Assembly (NCBI GenBank): GCA_019137255.1
Contig: WPDH01000135.1
Location: forward strand, 62,001-126,000
DNA length: 64,000 bases
Source of the DNA: Corinectria fuckeliana
Lineage: Eukaryota; Ascomycota; Sordariomycetes; Hypocreales; Nectriaceae
Direction: 5' to 3'
Under the pieces are notes generated by a model. That model made no database searches. It saw only the letters and a program-made list of their open reading frames with translations, and was not told the origin of the DNA. Position numbers and translations under genes: made by a program. This document shows positions 32,670 through 43,439 of this stretch, piece by piece. How positions within the stretch are numbered: the stretch's first letter is position 1; every line of letters starts with the position of its first letter.

Positions 32670-33519
32670 GTTGAATTTTTCTTGACGAAGGATGGCGATG
32701 AAAGATGAAGAACAAAAGAGTCATCGGCTACTGAATAGCTGCTAAATATATTGACTATAAGGGTGCTGATTGCCGGTGGAAACGGGGTACTCTCATTAAC
32801 ACCATGCCCACCGGATATCTCAGGAAACTCGCTGATACTACCGCATGCAAAGCCGGAACTGTGGGTTTCGGAACCGGCTGACGACGGCTAGTCACGTCGT
32901 GTACGAAGTAGAGAGGTCCCACTTCCCGTTGGTATCCGGAACAAGCGATGGTCATGATTGGCTGGGTCAGGCCTTACCGATCGAATTAAGGACGTAGTAT
33001 CTACTCTGTAACTGCGTGGATCAGAGAGTATCGGATCAAACAACCAGTTCGAGTCGTTTCTTGCCAAGTCCGTGCCATAATTATAATCTGCCCGCGGCAT
33101 TACATGGCAAGCGATGGTAGCTCGAGTCTCCCCTCCGCCGGCCCGGGAGCCAACGGCGACTCAGGTGTGGATGCTTGGCTGCCAAGTTGTTGAACTCTCA
33201 TTATGCTTTTTTAAAAACCCCGGCTTGATCCGCTACAGTGGCCGATAAAGCGTCCTCCGAAGGTATCCGGAGTGACCCGTAGGAATTCCTTTCGTCCCAC
33301 GGAAGAGTGTACGGTGCATTTCTTTATCAACAGGACGTTGCCTGTCTTCACACACACAAACAATCACATACCTCTCATTTGACATGTCTGTAGACGGTAT
33401 GGAGGTGCATGCATCCATCTCAGGTGACTTGAACTCATTGCTCATCTGACTCCGGCACCTCCATTGGGATATGAGTCAAGAGTACTGGAAGACGGCGAAA
33501 CCTTGCTCGAAAAGGATGT
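32670..33519. promoter_or_regulatory. Divergent intergenic region, EthD gene (-) / second CocE relic (+)
   Basis: Presumed promoter of the EthD-type gene. Short frames on the minus strand at 32755-33445 match nothing I know. Confidence 0.4.
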
Positions 33520-34940
33520 TGCGAAGAAGGTCGTGATGGCTATGACATTGTCGAATGGATTAGACACGGGGCCGTGGCATAGCGGTCCCACATGACTTGT
33601 TCAACATCTGCTTATTTTACTGCTTTTACATTGCGGAGCTGGCAGTCCTGGTAAGTTACTTTGTGCTTTGTACGCGGGAAAATGGAACAGAACATAATTA
33701 ACCCCGCCTGTGTATGTAAAGGAACACAGGAAAGGTGAGATGAGGCGCCGTGTCGTACTTTGCAATATCAGCTTATCAAGTTGCCGCATTGAAGCCCCCA
33801 CCTTAGCGCCATAATGACATATATCGCGGGGTCAACGTGGTTGGAGGCATCCCTTGCATCCCTTTCCAGCACTTCTGGATGAACTTGACCGGTAATGGGC
33901 TGGGTATCTACGAGGATGCTGCCGTCGTGGGCCTAGAGCACCCCCTATTCACACTACCGTGGGCCTCCAAGATGGTTGACTGGTCCAGGATCGACGTTCC
34001 AGCTTTTTCGGTTGCTGGCCGGTCACCACTTGTAGTTAATTTGCGTGGAACGATTGCTGCCTGCAACGCCTTTAGTTCCAAGAACAAGTACCTCTGGGTG
34101 CATGTAAGTTGTTACCAAGCCATGAAGAATAAGAGAAAGAGGTTGAAATTGACTCTGCGAACTGTAGGACTAGAGAGAATGACAACTTACTACTCTAAGG
34201 AGGGACAGAAACGACAGAAGGCCTTCTGGGACCGCTTCCTCAAACACCAGCCTTCCGGAGCTTGTGACTGGGAGACCGTCGAGCTGAGTGTCCGCTTAGG
34301 ATTAGGATGCTCGATTACCCGTTATGAGAAGACATAGCCACCCCGTTCGTCGCATATGATGCCCTTTGCACTAGACAAAGACGCCAAGCTGGAGGTTGAC
34401 TCGAACACTGCCCCAAGGGATGCCACATACACTTTGCAATGGAGCCATACATTTACTTCTAGGTTCGAAAGCACGGCGGGTAGCTCTCTGAAGCTTCTCG
34501 CCCAGGCTACGCAGTACCCGGATGTCGACTTATTTGTGGGTGTGCAAAAAGTGGCTCATGATGGCCAGCAGGTGCTGTGGTACAACGCATCCCAGCTTGT
34601 TGAGGCTTCTGCTATGCATGGATGGCTACGAGTGTCACACCGCGAGAAGGATGAGGTCCAAAGCCGACCTGGAAGACCGATGCACGCTCACCAGCGACGA
34701 TTGTGGCTTCAGCAGAGTGATATTGTCGAGATCGACGTCGAATTTAGCCCAGAAGTACGATTTGGGAAGAAGGGGAGACTTTGTGGCTGGTCATTCAGGC
34801 CATTCTTTTTTGATCGAGGATTCCCCGGCTATTACCAGGACCCCCAATAGCCACAACTTTGGCGAGGCTAGGGTCTGGTTTGGGACAATTATGACAATCA
34901 TTTGCTTCTCCCGGTTTTGAAGGACACTGCGCGAATGACT
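33520..34940 (+). pseudogene. Second CocE/NonD-type hydrolase, decayed
   Basis: Pieces in family order: EGRDGYDIVEWI near 33523-33558; then, after a broken stretch, RGVNVVGGIPCIPFQHFWM; NLTGNGLGIYED; WSRIDVPAFSVAGRSP; SKNKYLWVH; a GTAAGT to GTAG intron of 66 nt at about 34104-34169; then TTYYSKEGQKRQKAFWDRFLK and ACDWETVELSVR. TAG at 34335-34337 splits ITRYEKT from PPRSSHMMPFALDKD in the same frame; TGG to TAG would explain it. The jelly-roll follows (DVDLFVGVQKVAHDGQQVL, WLRVSHREKDE). After about 34765 the family can be followed only by changing frame (GETLWLVIQ, FFFDRG-PGYYQDP, NFGEARVWFG, YDNHLLLPVLK), so there are several small indels. The nucleophile segment is missing from the readable parts. 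Not functional. Confidence 0.75.
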
Positions 34941-35685
34941 TGAATGTTTGGTCTCATGAGGGATCACAACCGGGCTGTTCTGTTTCTCAATATCTCCAAC
35001 CGTCTACTCAAGCTAAACAACCATCCTAGCGTCCAATAGGGCGTGGATTGGGCAAGTACATTAGCAAGAGTGCGAGCAAACAATCTTTGAAGCTTAGTCT
35101 GAGCTTATCGCCTTTTCCATGTCGCATATGATCTAGGATAATACCAAATTGAAAGTGCTAGCTCCCGCAAGATAATTCCTGTTGCATCTTGGCAGATACT
35201 CGGGCAGTTTGGCTCGTTCTTGTCCGCTCTCTGATCTGTGATGCCAACGTCCACGCGTCCTCTGATGAGGTGGGTACAAGTGATACATATCCAGAAGGGA
35301 TCATCACTACTATTGCGTACCACAGCAACAAGGGACTACCATCAGTTATTCATGCAGTGGGGTTTAGCTTGATGCACTCCACAACTTCCCAAACCCCATT
35401 AGGTGTAGGTCTACCTATCTGGACTACCTAGGCCTAGTTGTTTGTGTGTGCGTCCCTTCGGGGATGCCATTACGCCCGAATTCCCTTACAAATCGGGAGT
35501 GGTTCGGGATGTCGGCCGATGTAACCTCCGTCCACCAACAGTTTGCCGGCTCCGCCTGTTCCGATGTGGGGGGCGGCAACTTCGGCCTTTTGGAAGTTGC
35601 CTGCACACCGCGTTACCTTCTTCCCGACTGCATAAAGGGAGAAGAGCAACCCTCCCATTTGTTCAAACTCAAAGGACATGCAGAA
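34941..35685. other. Intergenic, promoter side of the cluster regulator
   Basis: Short overlapping frames on both strands, none with a motif. Presumed promoter of the regulator starting at 35686. Confidence 0.5.
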
Positions 35686-38295
35686 ATGAACAGGAATGAG
35701 CCATCTTCGAACGCTGCTGGGCTTCCCAGAGTCCGTCGAGCCCAGACATATCAACGGGCATACAAAGGTCAGTCAAACCAGCAGCCGAGCATGTCTCATG
35801 TATTGTATCGGTTTCTCAAGCGGTCATTCCCCACAGCTTGTACACAATGCAGAAGGAAGAAGACGAAATGCATCATCTTGCGAGAAGAGTACGTTACTGG
35901 TCTCCCATGCGCCAGGTGTCGTCGGGAGATGCGATCTTGTTCCTTCCCAGCTGAACGAGTCGGCCCAGGATGTAAGTAAACCACAGGTGAGAAGCTGGCT
36001 CTCTCCACCACAGGTAGAATATGAGCCCCCCGGCAATATGATTAGCTCACATGCCAGTGCAGCGTCTCAAATCGAGAATCCGGTGAGACAACCTCGCATA
36101 ATCCTGACCGAGCGCCGTCCACCTGAGGCTATTCCGTTCCCAGGAGTGTCCAGTTCCTCAGAATCATCATCTGGTTTCGACCGAAACAGCATAGACATTC
36201 AGTCGAGCGACCAGGGGACGTTAGATGAGCCGGACCATCCGACGTTACAGAGGGTTCTCGCCAGTGGCACCGATGCCATCTACCTTCTTTTCGCCGCAGC
36301 CCGCTGTGAAGCCAAGAATAGTGATACCGACGGACGTCAGCCAATGACTGCTGATAGAGTGAACAACCCGTCACCCAACCACAGCAATATCCAAGCTACC
36401 TGCCTGCCAGTCCAGTCTCCCTCGCATGCATGGGGGACAAGCGTTTGCACCAAGACATCCATTTTCCCCGAAGATGTATTGAGAGTTTGGAGAAGTTGTC
36501 GATTCGTGAGAATGGCATGGTTGTCAGCCGAGGAAGCCATCACATTGGTTGATTCGTGGGTACTCACTCTGCGGACCGCATCAGTGAGATCAATGCTAAA
36601 ACTTTGCGTAGTTTCTTCCGTAACATGTCGCCCCTGTCTCACATTCTCGACAAGTTTTACGCAAGTCACGAAAATCATGGCCATCTCGTTTTGAATGAGC
36701 CATTTCTCTGTTGCGTAATTCTTACACTGTCATCGCGATACCACACCCTGGCTGGCCATGGTGGACTGCCCAGGGGCTACCTAATTCATCAGCAACTTTG
36801 GGAATATTCCCAGAGCTTTCTATTCCGAATAATACTAGGACAGGAAAACAGTCTTAGCGCCGAAACCAGGACTTTGGGCTCCGTTGAAGCACTCCTTCTG
36901 CTACTCGAATGGCATCCCACCTCGCTCTATGTTCCGCCCGCCTCTGATGGCTGGGACGCGCAGTGCCCAAGTTCAGCAGAAAATCCCCAAGTCCAAGACA
37001 GTGACGCTCAGCAACCGGCGTCACCAGCCAAATGGCTCGAAGAGATTACTGGTCGATCTAAACGATTAGATAAAATGTCTTGCATGATTATGAGCTGTGC
37101 CGTTGCTCTTGCTAACGAGCTGGGCGTCTTTGATGGCAATCACCGAGCTCAGTCAGAAAATGTCGGCAAATATGATACTCACTTACGTCGACGTCGCTGG
37201 GCACTAGTGAAGCTGTTGTACGTTTGCGGCGAACAGCTGTCCTTGAGAACTGGGTCGCAATCCATGGTACCTCAAGGTTTAAATCATTCCATCGTTATGT
37301 CACTCGACATGTCCGCACTGTCGATTCAGGAGGACGAACGAAGTTGGGATATCTTTATGGTCGCTAGAGCAGAGCTCGTGACAACCGCCAGAGCGGTGTG
37401 GAACATTCTCTTCCCGTCTCGCAACGCCACGCGTGAGTTGCTGCAGACCGGTCTCTACGTGAATATTGTTGAGCACTTTCGTTCTGTGCTCGTAGCTTGG
37501 GAGGAAAAATATTTGAAAAGCACCTGTAGGTCATATCTTTCAACCTTGAATGTCCTGGACTCGTATTGGCGCTAATCGCGTGGTCGACTAGGCGTAGACA
37601 TCATGTTTCACGACATCCTGACAGCCGAATTTCAAAGTGCCACAATACTTCTAAATTCATTGGGTCTGCAGGACATTCTAGATCGTGCCACGGCTAGCTC
37701 TGGGGCCCATGCAGGGTATGGCTACCTTACCCCGACCGCTAAGCAGTGCTGTTGTGTCCAAGCTGTTGTTCATGGCTGCACAGAGTTATTGAAATTGGTC
37801 GTGAAGCTCGCAGAAAGACACGTTCTCATATACGCTCCAGTGAACCTGTTCATACGGGTTACGATTGCAGCTGCGCTTTTGTTGAAGGGGTTAGGACTGA
37901 GTGTCAACGAGACCAAGGTCGATGCCTCTTTACACATCCTCGGACAGGTAGTAGGCGCGTTGAAGCAAAGCACACCCGATGGGCTTCATTTTGCGGCTCC
38001 ATTTGGAACGTTGCTAGAGGACTGCATTGGAAACATTCGAGACAGAATGATGCACTCGCCGCAGCAGTCGGGAGTTAGACCGCAAACTGACCCACTTGAG
38101 CAGCAGTTTACTTCAGATGCAGAAGCTTCAAAGCAACGTTCTGGGCTTAATTTGGGAGAGTTTAGTGGGATGGAAACGGAATCTGAAGAGACGTGGCTGA
38201 GCTCACCACTGAGCCCGAGCCTTCTGCAGTTTGTTCAAAGCATAGCCCAGGATTATCAATGTCCAGGCGACGGCTCTACGAGCCTTCTGGGGTAG
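35686..38295 (+). CDS. Zn2Cys6 transcription factor (fungal-specific TF)
   Basis: Nuclear regulator. Exons 35686-35767, 35837-35975, 36046-36555, 36612-37525 and 37592-38295; the second intron (35976-36045, donor GTAAAC) is my best fit to join two frames and is uncertain. Exon 1 ends RRAQTYQRAYK and splices to ACTQCRRKKTKC, then LPCARCRREMRSC, so the zinc cluster is CX2CX6CX12CX2CX6C with an unusually long but allowed loop. A Ser-rich linker follows, then EEAITLVDSFFRNMSPLSHILDKFY, where the MHR domain begins, and CCVILTLSSRYHTLAGHGG, LGSVEALLLLLEWHP and RRRRWALVKLLYVCGEQLS. The predicted protein is about 782 residues. It lies next to the CocE/EthD cluster and is its likely regulator, although only position supports that. 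Confidence 0.82.
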
Positions 38296-39166
38296 CAGTT
38301 GCATTTACAGTCCAAGATGACGAACGTTTAGTCGGACCTCATTATCTTTCCGCTCTTGGCTGGCCGTTGACCGCTGTACGCTTGCGCTTGATGAAATTCG
38401 ACTCACATCTAAAGATAATCGGATAGGCTTGGAAAAACAGATATAAAATATCATATATTAAGTCGAGGTAGAGTGATGGAAGTTGCATACATAAAATATG
38501 CCATAGCTTTGCCTCTTGATCCTGGGTGATTATAGATATCAGCGTAAATAGGCCCGACTGCAAAGCCCAGTAGGTAGAGAGATAGGATGATCTAATTTAT
38601 ATCCTAGAGAGGGGGCTTTCTTCCCCGCTACTATAACACCGATATTAAGGCGTGTTATAGATAAGTATGTCTTTGAGTCATGTATTGCTTGCTTGCTGAT
38701 GCTAACAACGCAGTTCGTCCCCTTCATGTTCTGCGGCTTTAAAGCACCCTGGTCTGGAGTGACAAGGGTTAGAACCAAGACCGCAGCAGTGGCTAACCCT
38801 TTGGGAATCATCCACGAGTGTCTGTTCGGGAGTCGGACCAGATGAAACGTGGAAACTCCGTTCATTAATCAACCTGAACTCTGTGGCTCATTTACTTCTT
38901 GCCGAACCTTGAAGCGCATCCTTGTAGTATTCAGGACGAAACAATGCGTATATCCACCACGACTTGTGTAAAGTTGCCATATAAGCCGATGTCATGTCTC
39001 CATTCCTCAAATCGACTTCCATCCTCAAGACGTATTGTGTCTGCCACTCCTTTACAGCTCAACGCCCTACCGACGCTAGTTTCGGTCTTTCTCTTCTTCA
39101 TACCTTTGGCAGGATCCATCTATTCATTCCTCTACTTATTCACAGTCCCAGAGAACTTAGCCCCAA
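38296..39166. other. Intergenic
   Basis: AT-rich at 38400-38480. Frames at 38539-38865 (minus) and 38899-39570 (plus) match nothing I know; the second overlaps the CAP gene in another frame. Promoter of the CAP gene expected at the right end. Confidence 0.55.
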
Positions 39167-40045
39167 ATGCACTTTTCTACTTCTGCAGCTTTCGCCGTGG
39201 CGGCACTGGCTACTGGCGCCGTAGCCCACAGACTGCCGCAGGACTGGACCAACACCCGGCCGTCGTTCTCCTGGGGATGGCCTCCGGTTGGCACCCCGGG
39301 CGCGACCCCGATCGGCACCCCTACCCCGGAGCCTCAGCCGCAGACCCCCTCGCTAGTGCTAACACCAATCTTCTCTACCATCGTCCCCACCGCCGTCCCA
39401 ACGACCCTCGTCAAGCTGACCACGACCGAGGCGGCCGTAGCTGTCCCGACTACGACCTCGAAGGAAGAAGCCGCGGTGGCAACCACTGCCGCAGCCTCCT
39501 CAGACCTCTCGACAGATCAACAAGCCGCACTCGACGCGCACAACGCTGCCCGAAGCGATGTTGGCGTTGACGCCCTCACTTGGGACGCTGACCTTGCCGC
39601 GAACGCCCAGGAATGGGCTACGCACCTGACCACTGTCGGCAGCCTGACGCACGCCGAACTCAGCGACCAGGGCGAGAACTTGTACATGCAGAGCGGCACC
39701 GACGCGCCCTACGCCAACGCTGCCACCATGTGGATTGCGGAGAAGTCGAGCTACAGCGGCCAGGCGATTGATGATAACTACGCGACTTACGGCCATTATA
39801 GTGAGTTGTCGTGGCAAAGCCACCCCCGAAGAAGAGTACTCTGATGCTAACTCCTTGACAGCCCAGATTGTTTGGAGCTCTACCAACAAGGTCGGCATGG
39901 CTATTGTGACTGGCTCCAATGGCGACACCTACGTTGTTGCTCGCTACTCGCCCCCTGGGAACTAGTAAGTGGCCGTCGTGGAAGGGCACAAGTCGGCACG
40001 CACAGGCTAACTCGATACACTAGCTACGGCGAGAAGCCATATTGA
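39167..40045 (+). CDS. Secreted CAP/PR-1-like (SCP domain) protein
   Basis: Extracellular protein of the CAP superfamily; fungal members bind sterols and lipids or are effector-like. Exons 39167-39800, 39862-39964 and 40024-40045 give 252 residues. Signal peptide MHFSTSAAFAVAALATGAVA. A Pro/Thr-rich spacer (about 25-115) precedes the CAP domain, which begins DQQAALDAHNAARSDVGVDA with the helix I motif HNAARS, then LTWDADLAANAQEWA, GENLYMQSG, and, across intron 1, YGHYTQIVWSSTNKVG, the CAP1 signature with its His. CAP2-like YVVARYSPPGNYYGEKPY ends the protein across intron 2. All hallmark motifs are present, so it should be functional. Confidence 0.93.
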
Positions 40046-40778
40046 GCTTGAAGCAGAAAGCCCGCCCAGGCATGTGCAATTCGAGAAGTTGCCCATTCGA
40101 GAACCTTGTGGGCTATGTTTGGGAGTATCCCTTCTGGGCAGCTGGCTGATCCGGAAATCTTCTTATATAAATGCATGTTATATATATGTTTCACTTAAGA
40201 ATATCTAGTCCATCTGACTTAGCCTGACTACAATTTCTCAACTGAATTGCACAACGTTGAAACGGTTATTTTATCTAGTTGGCGGTGATTCTTGTTCTGC
40301 GTGAGCCGTAATCGTCGTACGGTTGCGGATCTGTTATGCTAGAAGTCAGGAGATATCTGCAGTCGCTAAGCGTAGCTCTGACAATGATACAATAACCCTA
40401 GCTGACAGATTATGAGGCTGACACCGCCATTGTCACCCTTAAGACCTAGAGCTAGACTAGTGCAAACTTCACTTCGTAGCAATCCTTGAACCAACCAAAA
40501 AGGGGCACAGCAAAGAGAGGTCCAAGTTAGTAATTGATCGCCCACAGTCTTAACGATAGGCACCAACTGCCGCCTAGAAGGACTAGTCAGATTATTGCGT
40601 CATACATAAAGCTCACCTAGTCGCGAATAGCCGGTGCAGCAATCCTCAATCGTTCATGTCACAAACTCGTTCTACATGCACTTTATACTCCTAGCCCTAT
40701 TATCACTTACTTACATCCCTCTCACTCCAATCGAGTCAGGAACTCGGCTGGTCGGCTTCCACAGATATTTTGCCCAAC
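40046..40778. other. Intergenic
   Basis: Presumed 3' UTR with TATATATATG at about 40170-40180 and promoter of the next gene. No gene seen. Confidence 0.6.
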
Positions 40779-41417
40779 ATGCCCGACGGCCAACAAAAGT
40801 TGACTGAGTCTGCTGCACTCCCACGGGTCGGGGTGTATTGCCTTACGAAGCTCAACACCGAGCAGGAGGCATCACTTCTCGAGGCCTTGAAAACAGATAC
40901 ATTGGTCGAACCATACCTCATTCCTTGGAAGAGCGATATAGACGGCAACCTAGACGACATTTATCGGATATACAAGTCAGCACAGCGCAAAGGTGAAGCC
41001 GGCTGCTGGACCTTTGTCTTCTTCCTTGATCGCGAAACGTTGCCAGACCAGTCTTTCATCGTCGCAAAGCCAGACCTCTACAGGCTCGTGTATTCTCCAG
41101 AAGCAGCGCAAGAGTTTGAGCAGCTTATCCAGGAGCATGCGTCGAGTCTGTCGCAGTTGGACGAGGGGCTTGCCGAGTTTCTCATCGACGACGTGACGGA
41201 CCGGGCTCTGACGTATGGGCGCATCAAAGCGGATGCTTTCCAGGACACCTGGGGGAACCTCGACATTGCTAACATGGACGTTGGGGAGCTTTTTGAGCTG
41301 TTCGAGGGTACGATGAGGCTAGTGAAGAATCCGGAATGGGATGCTGAGGGCTTCTTGAAGAAGGCTGAGGCCGCGTATCGAGACCGAGACCGAGACCTTA
41401 AAGATGGGCAAGCCTAA
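40779..41417 (+). CDS. Protein of unknown function, 212 aa
   Basis: Single exon; the first ATG is 40779 (MPDGQQKLTESAALPRVGVYC). No signal peptide or membrane helix. The protein is acidic and helical in its second half (QEFEQLIQEHASSLSQLDEG), with a strand-like core CWTFVFFLDRETLPD and the segment GRIKADAFQDTWGNLDIANMD. The end is charged (AYRDRDRDLKDGQA). Coding bias and the absence of interrupting stops support a real gene. I do not recognise the family. Confidence 0.7.
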   Translation: MPDGQQKLTESAALPRVGVYCLTKLNTEQEASLLEALKTDTLVEPYLIPWKSDIDGNLDDIYRIYKSAQRKGEAGCWTFVFFLDRETLPDQSFIVAKPDLYRLVYSPEAAQEFEQLIQEHASSLSQLDEGLAEFLIDDVTDRALTYGRIKADAFQDTWGNLDIANMDVGELFELFEGTMRLVKNPEWDAEGFLKKAEAAYRDRDRDLKDGQA

Positions 41418-42502
41418 GTGCGAGCCTTTTGTTGTTCATTCTATAGTTTATCAAAGAAAATACGCTAGAATACGCCAGTGTATCAAGGATGTCTAATGCC
41501 TCGAATGCCACTTCCTAGTGGACGTATTTGGGCATGACCTACAAAGAGAGTTCCCGCCCGACAATCATACTCATTGCTGTTCAGTCTGCACTATATATCT
41601 TGCCATGTCATTTGTTTTAATATAGTCACAACGCCCTGGCAGCCTAGTCAATGCTCTAACACCCCGATGCTCTAACGCCCTGGTGCCCTGGTGGCTGAGG
41701 TCTTGATGCTTTGACGCCCTAGGTAATTGCTCTGCCATTGTCCAGGGTAGCTTGTGTTTCACTTGAGGTCTGGAATGAGAGACAGGTACGCGTCTGCCGC
41801 GTATTTCCAGACGGCCTAAGACAATGAACAGAATCTACTACAACTTCTATCAGTATCCTTTCCGTTCACTGTTACAGGGAGCTAGCTGTCACCACTTGTC
41901 ACCGAGGTATTTTGCGCCGCTGAGAGTAATCGTGTCAAAACTTAGTATTCTACTGTATACCGTCATTGCGAACTTCTCTTGTACTCGTCACTCGCCACCT
42001 TACAAGGAAAACTTCACTAATGCAAACACTTTACCCCGATCTAGCTAAGGTATGACAGATGCTAGATCAGGATCGGACCTAGTCCTCCGGATTCCTGGAT
42101 TCCTAGATTCCTCAAGCCGTTTAGAATCCGCGCCGACTCTCCCTGCCGCGTGTCAGTGGTATGCTTCGCATCTGAAAGGGGCTTGGCTCGGCACACCAGC
42201 TCGATCTAGACTGAGCTAGGGCTTCTAGCGCGGCCCGGATTGAGACTCGGGAGGAATTAGGCCAAGCCGCCCGGAAGAGTTGAAGACTATTGAACCCCTG
42301 ATCGAATGTGTGAGTTCTGAGATAACGGGGCCGTTCTGTCAAATGCTGCCGTTACTTAAAGCGGACGTCTGGCTAGCTACCTCCACGGTGGGGATGGGAA
42401 TCTGGTGTTAACAAAAGCAGATTCTGCCACATTAGTTGCGCAGGCTCGAGCGACTCTCTCTTCTTCCATTTATTTCATTGTCTATCCTTCGTTTCCGCAG
42501 CC
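41418..42502. other. Intergenic with degenerate GCCCTGG/GATGCTCTAAC words
   Basis: At about 41629-41722 the words GCCCTGG, GATGCTCTAAC and GATGCTTTGAC recur in degenerate form. No gene. The last 100 bp are probably the GH16 promoter and leader. Confidence 0.5.
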
Positions 42503-43439
42503 ATGTCCTACCATCAGATCCTCGCAGTATTTCTCTCGTCCCTCGCCGTAGCATTGGCGTGGCAGGCGCCTACGTACAGCGGCTACACTCGAGTCTGGCA
42601 AGACAGCTTCGCCGGGCAATCCAACGCGCAACCGAGCACCAGCAACTGGAACTACATCACTGGCAACAAGAACTACAACAACGAGTCCCAGACATACACC
42701 AGCAGCACACGCAACATACGGCTCACGGGCAGCGGCACCCTCGAGATAATCCCGAAGAAAGACGCAACAGCCCTCAAGGGCTGGACATCTTCTCGAATCG
42801 AGAGCATATACACCCTGACTCCTCCCGCCGGTAAGATCACCTGGGTCGAGTCTTCTCTGCGGCTGGGCGGCAGCCCTGCATCGCACAAGCAAGCCATCTG
42901 GCCCGCTTTCTGGCTGCTCGGGGATTCCTGCCGACAAGGCGTCGTCTGGCCTGCCTGTGGCGAGATTGACATCATGGAGAACATCAACGGGGAGAAGCTT
43001 GCTTCCGGAACCGCGCACTGCGACGTGTCTCCTGATGGAATCTGCAACGAAAACACAGGCATCGGCGGGCAGACAGCGATCACCAACAACAAATATCACG
43101 TCTGGCGCGTCGTTTTCAACCGCAGAAGCTCCAACTATAAGGAGCAGACCATCACATGGTATCTGGACGGCAAAGCATTCCAGAAACTCACCGGCTCGAC
43201 GATTGGGAATTCCAGCGTATGGAAGACACTCTGCCAGAGCCCGCTCTATGTAATCTTCAATGTTGCGGTTGGCGGCTACTGGGTACGTTCTCTCTCAGGA
43301 ACCGCAGTCCCAAAATAGAAGTGAGCGCATCAGACGAATGCTGACAAAATGACAGCCCGGTTATCCAAACTCGAAGACAGTGGGGGGAACAGGTACCATG
43401 ATGGAGATCGGCTATGTTGCCCATTATGTGTCCAAATGA
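42503..43439 (+). CDS. GH16 endo-1,3(4)-beta-glucanase-like glycosidase
   Basis: Secreted laminarinase-type enzyme acting on beta-1,3- or mixed-linked glucans of plant or fungal walls. Exons 42503-43282 and 43356-43439 join in phase 0 at GGYW|PGYP and give 287 residues. Signal peptide MSYHQILAVFLSSLAVALA. The GH16 pattern follows: YTRVWQDSFAG, ESQTYTSSTRNIRL, WPAFWLLGD and the catalytic signature GEIDIMENING, with Glu154 as probable nucleophile, Asp156 and Glu159 as acid/base. TWYLDGKAFQKLTG and IFNVAVGGYWPGYP complete the jelly-roll. The reading through the donor would give a premature stop, so the intron is needed for the last conserved strand (TGTMMEIGYVAHYV). All key residues are present. 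Confidence 0.93.
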
